The position numbers were made by a program, and so were the translations under genes. This document shows positions 61,031 to 64,000 of a stretch of 64,000 nt of DNA, one piece after another. The notes under the pieces were generated by a model, which worked only from the letters and a program-made list of their open reading frames with translations, was not told the origin of the DNA and searched no databases. The stretch covers positions 1 to 64,000 of the forward strand of contig JBPOHK010000106.1 of assembly GCA_052035645.1 (NCBI GenBank), read 5' to 3'. The stretch is from RPQJ01 sp052035645. GTDB taxonomy: Bacteria > Pseudomonadota > Gammaproteobacteria > Steroidobacterales > Steroidobacteraceae. The first letter of the stretch is position 1. Each line of letters begins with the position of its first letter.

Positions 61031-62830
61031 ATGCCGAGAGTCCCGCCGTCGCACGATGTGGCCCGCGCCGCGGTCGTGCTGTTCTGCACCCTCGTCGTTG
61101 CTGCGTGCGGGGGTGGCGGCGGTGGGGCGGGCGACGATTCCGATGGCGGGGGCAGCGGGGGTAGTGGTGGTGGCGGCGGTGGAGGCGGCACGGGCACGCC
61201 GGCCTACCGGATCCTCGCCACCAACGACCTCGGCATGCACTGCGTGGACGCGGATTTCTCGACGTTCACGATCCTGCCGCCATTCAACGTCGTCGACGCG
61301 CAGGTGCTGAGGACCGATGCGAGCGGCCGGCCCTCGCTGCAGACGGACGCGGCGGTGAGTTTGCGCTACTCGGCGGTCGCGGATGCCAACGGCTCGATCA
61401 ACAGCCGCAGTGCCGACAAGACGAACTTCTGGACCTACGCGGCCCGGGCATACGGCGCGAATCTCGCCCCCGGCGAGGGATTGAAGGGCCTGTACATGCC
61501 GGCCGAGGCCACCTCCCCCGCCCAGACGTCGTTCGCGTGGCAGGCCGCGGCCGGACTCTTCAAGGCGGAGGGCGTGCCCATCGTCCCGGTCGACGACGCC
61601 GGCCGCGTCAATCGCTATCCGCTGATGCGCCTGACCGCGACCGACAAGGCCTCCTCGCAGGCGGTGGCGACGCTCGACGTCGTACTGCCGGTCTCCGAGG
61701 AGACGACCTGCCGCGACTGTCACGCGACGGGCGCGTCGGCCGCGCGCTCGAACACGCTCACCTGGTCCGCCGCGACCGACGTGGAAGTGCAGTCGCGCGA
61801 GAACGTCCTTCTGCTGCACGACAGCCGCATGGGCACGCACCTGATGGCGTCCCGGCCCGTGCTGTGCGCGGGCTGCCACTACTCGGCGGCCCTCGACCTG
61901 CAGGGCACGGGTCCGGCCGGCGCCCAGGTCGGCAGGCCGACGATGTCGGCGGCAATGCACGAATACCACGCCGGTCGCATGCGCGATGCCAATGGCGTGG
62001 CGTTCGCCGACCAGTTCGTTCGCCAGGGCGGCGCCCCGCCCGCGCCCGACCGCCAGGCCTGCTACCTGTGCCATCCGGGCAAGTCCACGCAGTGCCTGCG
62101 CGGCGCCATGACGGACTCCGTCACCTGCCAGAACTGCCACGGCAACATGAGCGCCACCGGCGGCGCCGCGCCGCTCGCCGCGGGCGGCAGCATCGACGGC
62201 CGGAACGACGGCTCGCGGCGCCGGCCGTGGACCGACCTGCCGCGCTGCCAGTCGTGCCACACCGGCGATGCCGGCAGCCACCTCACGCTGGCGGACGCCT
62301 CCCTGATGGCGACCGACGGCCTGCGCGCGCTGGTGGCATTCGATCCGGCCGACGCGGCGGCCTCGCCCCGCAAGGCGTCGAACACCCGCTTCGCCGAGAA
62401 CGCCGGCACGCTGTATCGCCACAGCAAGGGGCACGGCGGCATCGCCTGCGAGGGCTGCCACAACAGCACCCATGCGATCTGGCCGAATCCGGTGGACCTG
62501 CACAACGACAACGTCGCAGCCCGGCAGCTCCAGGGTCACTCGGGGACGATCGTCGAGTGCACGACCTGCCACGGCGCCGGCACGCTCGCGCTCAACCTGC
62601 AGGGTCCGCACGGCATGCACGTCGTCGGCGACTCCCGCTGGCGCAAGGGCGGGCACGAGTCGCTCGCGAAGCAGAATCGCCAGGCCTGTGCCGCCTGCCA
62701 CGGCACCGATTTCCGGGGCACGGTGCTGTCGCGAACGGCGACGGCGCGGGACTGGGGCAGCCGCACGGTCGCCAAGGGCACGGAGATCGGCTGTTACGAC
62801 TGTCACGACGGCCCGAACGGCGGCGACTGA
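61031..62830 (+). CDS. Nine-heme c-type cytochrome lipoprotein (599 aa)
   Basis: A lipoprotein signal ends at VVAAC (Cys26), followed by a glycine-only spacer with a few Asp (about 27-54). The body holds nine CXXCH heme-attachment motifs in order: CRDCH, CAGCH, CYLCH, CQNCH, CQSCH, CEGCH, CTTCH, CAACH and CYDCH, mostly in the C-terminal two thirds (from about residue 220). The N-terminal third (YRILATNDLGMHCVDADFSTFTIL) is heme-free and may be a binding domain. It is likely lipid-anchored in the periplasm or on the outer membrane and carries electrons to or from an unknown partner. GAGGAG lies just before the ATG. Confidence 0.9.
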   Translation: MPRVPPSHDVARAAVVLFCTLVVAACGGGGGGAGDDSDGGGSGGSGGGGGGGGTGTPAYRILATNDLGMHCVDADFSTFTILPPFNVVDAQVLRTDASGRPSLQTDAAVSLRYSAVADANGSINSRSADKTNFWTYAARAYGANLAPGEGLKGLYMPAEATSPAQTSFAWQAAAGLFKAEGVPIVPVDDAGRVNRYPLMRLTATDKASSQAVATLDVVLPVSEETTCRDCHATGASAARSNTLTWSAATDVEVQSRENVLLLHDSRMGTHLMASRPVLCAGCHYSAALDLQGTGPAGAQVGRPTMSAAMHEYHAGRMRDANGVAFADQFVRQGGAPPAPDRQACYLCHPGKSTQCLRGAMTDSVTCQNCHGNMSATGGAAPLAAGGSIDGRNDGSRRRPWTDLPRCQSCHTGDAGSHLTLADASLMATDGLRALVAFDPADAAASPRKASNTRFAENAGTLYRHSKGHGGIACEGCHNSTHAIWPNPVDLHNDNVAARQLQGHSGTIVECTTCHGAGTLALNLQGPHGMHVVGDSRWRKGGHESLAKQNRQACAACHGTDFRGTVLSRTATARDWGSRTVAKGTEIGCYDCHDGPNGGD

Positions 62831-62843
62831 GCGCCGCCGGAAC

Positions 62844-63881
62844 TCAGGCGGGCACGCGTCCGGCGTCGGGGCGCAGCGTCCAGAGCATCCACTTGCCGAG
62901 GACGCTGAAGGTGAACACACCGGCGCAGGCGAGCAGCGTGCTGCTGAGGTACTCGAAGCCGTCGGCGTAGGCCGGCTGGTGCATGGCGAACAGCACGATG
63001 AGAGGCGTCAGCAGGAACGTCTGCAGTTCCGTCGAACGCCGCCCGCCGGTGAACAGAAGCATCGCCAGCGAGAGCACGATCGCCGCGCGCGACAGCGGAT
63101 GCGTGATCGAGTCGATCAGCGCGAGCAGCGGCACGGTGCCGCACAGCGCCCGCGCGGTGCGCGCCGCCGCGGACTCGACCTTGCCTCCGAGGCAGGGCTC
63201 GCCGATCGCCGCCACGGCGAGCGGCAGCCACCAGCCGTGCGGGACGCCGGCCACGCGCGCCGCGAACCATGCGACCAGCGTCAGCACGGCGAGCACCACG
63301 GCGTAGGTGAGCGCGGTCTGCGCGCCCACGGCCCGCACCTCGATCTCGATCGGCCGCGCGGCGGTCACCGACACGAGGTACCCGTAGCCGCACCCCGCCA
63401 GCATCGCGAGGGAACGCCCGATCACGTCGAGCCCGGCCGCCGGTTCGAACGACCCGATCAGCGCCGCGGCGAGCAGCGCGAGCAGGCCGCGATGGCAGCC
63501 GATCGAGCTGCCCGCACCGACGGCGGCCGCAACGGCGATGATCAGGGCGGCCACGCCGTCGGAAACCTGCGCCGTCGTCGCGGCCGCGGCATAGATCGCC
63601 GGCACGAGCGCGAAGAACGGCGCGATCGGGCGCGCGAGCACGCAGAGGTTGAACGCGAGCACGGTACCGAGCGCGAGGTAATGAGCGACCTCGGAGTGGC
63701 CGGTCCAGTAGGCGGCCACCGCCGGACCCACCAGCAGGGCAAGGAGTTGGGCGGCTCGGACCATGGCGACCTGCGCGACGCTTCCCGGGCCCGCGGCCCA
63801 AAAATTTGGAGTGGAAACGGTTTGCTGCAATTTCCCTGCCACGCGAGGCCGGTTCTTGAAAATCATCGGCTTAGCCGACAC
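62844..63881 (-). CDS. FUSC-family integral membrane protein (345 aa)
   Basis: Ten or so hydrophobic segments in the FUSC/aromatic-acid-exporter arrangement, for example LLALLVGPAVAAYWTG, AALIIAVAAAVGAGS, LAMLAGCGYGYLVSV, VVLAVLTLVAWFAARVAG and AIVLSLAMLLFTGGRRSTELQTFLL. The FUSC half-motif with a polar loop before the last helices is visible. The listed start is a GTG at 63881; an ATG at 63866 would shorten it by five residues and neither has a clear ribosome binding site. The substrate is unknown. Confidence 0.8.
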   Translation of the reverse strand: MSAKPMIFKNRPRVAGKLQQTVSTPNFWAAGPGSVAQVAMVRAAQLLALLVGPAVAAYWTGHSEVAHYLALGTVLAFNLCVLARPIAPFFALVPAIYAAAATTAQVSDGVAALIIAVAAAVGAGSSIGCHRGLLALLAAALIGSFEPAAGLDVIGRSLAMLAGCGYGYLVSVTAARPIEIEVRAVGAQTALTYAVVLAVLTLVAWFAARVAGVPHGWWLPLAVAAIGEPCLGGKVESAAARTARALCGTVPLLALIDSITHPLSRAAIVLSLAMLLFTGGRRSTELQTFLLTPLIVLFAMHQPAYADGFEYLSSTLLACAGVFTFSVLGKWMLWTLRPDAGRVPA

Positions 63882-64000
63882 GCCGTCCGCCGGCGGCCAT
63901 GATATGTAAAAAAGATCGACGATTTTTCCGACTCCGGCACTGGTTCGCGCCCCCCCGACTGCGGGACACTCGCGCCGTCCCAGCTGCCCGGATCCCGCCA

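Noticed and set aside
61110..61195. Frameshift or assembly error in the Gly-rich segment of the nine-heme cytochrome
   Set aside because: The frame is continuous from lipobox to heme domains and low-complexity spacers after a lipobox are common.

Overview
The window is about 64 kb of high-GC proteobacterial chromosome. It is densely coded, with many 4-bp start/stop overlaps, and most long opposite-strand reading frames are GC shadows. The gene set (MoaE-MoeB fusion, HtpX, ChrR-type lipid cluster, Anbu cluster, Dnr-controlled cd1 nitrite reductase, quinol NO reductase, alternating proB/proA) fits a respiratory, partly denitrifying gammaproteobacterium or a related betaproteobacterial lineage. 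No rRNA or species marker is present, so I do not name a genus.

Region 1 (1-4360) is a mobile chromosomal integron. An intI-type integrase lies on the + strand (2439-3401). Divergent from it is an array of at least five cassettes on the - strand, each ended by a foldable attC site (about 120-221, 547-669, 1141-1242, 1629-1754), with the attI junction at about 2231-2237. Cassette products are an Imm26-like protein, a 2OG-Fe(II) oxygenase, a DUF5063-like protein, a conserved unknown and a partial gene. On the far side of intI sit a higBA toxin-antitoxin pair, a stretch of hairpins, a terminator and tRNA-Arg(TCG), a plausible island edge.

Region 2 (4383-17841) is core metabolism: mmsA, a small exported protein, a tightly coupled molybdenum cofactor operon (moeA-moaA-moaC-mobA-moaD-moaE/moeB/rhodanese fusion), a convergent acyl-CoA dehydrogenase-proB-proA operon, an acidic DUF6763-like protein, a CHAD protein and a winged-helix regulator.

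Region 3 (17977-25414) holds htpX and then a photolyase/lipid-modification cluster: phrB, a chalcone-isomerase-like protein, fatty acid desaturase, FAD oxidoreductase, DUF1365 and a cyclopropane-fatty-acid-synthase-type methyltransferase. The last four overlap, so they look co-translated. A 650-bp gene-free stretch follows (25415-26062), with two large palindromic elements and a tandem repeat of about 42 bp.

Region 4 (26063-40136) has a cyclic-nucleotide-binding-domain protein, then the four-gene Anbu cluster (circularly permuted ATP-grasp, alpha-E, transglutaminase, proteasome-like Anbu peptidase), a PanD-like protein with a substituted active-site arginine, a TPR membrane protein, a VOC protein, a thioredoxin/DsbD-like fusion, an FAD-linked oxidase, a lipoprotein hydrolase, aqpZ and a DUF748/AsmA-like giant.

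Region 5 (40137-62830) is anaerobic respiration. PhoX, tesB and a ferredoxin-NADP reductase lead into hemN, a globin, quinol NO reductase, nnrS, sirB2, an enoyl-CoA hydratase, a Dnr-type regulator and a nirS with an extra cytochrome c domain. Next come a heme-type TonB receptor, an outer-membrane porin, metY and a nine-heme lipoprotein cytochrome. Four FNR/Dnr-type boxes (TTGAC-N4-[AG]TCAA) precede hemN, norB, nirS and the porin, which joins these genes into one regulon. The window ends with a FUSC-type membrane protein.
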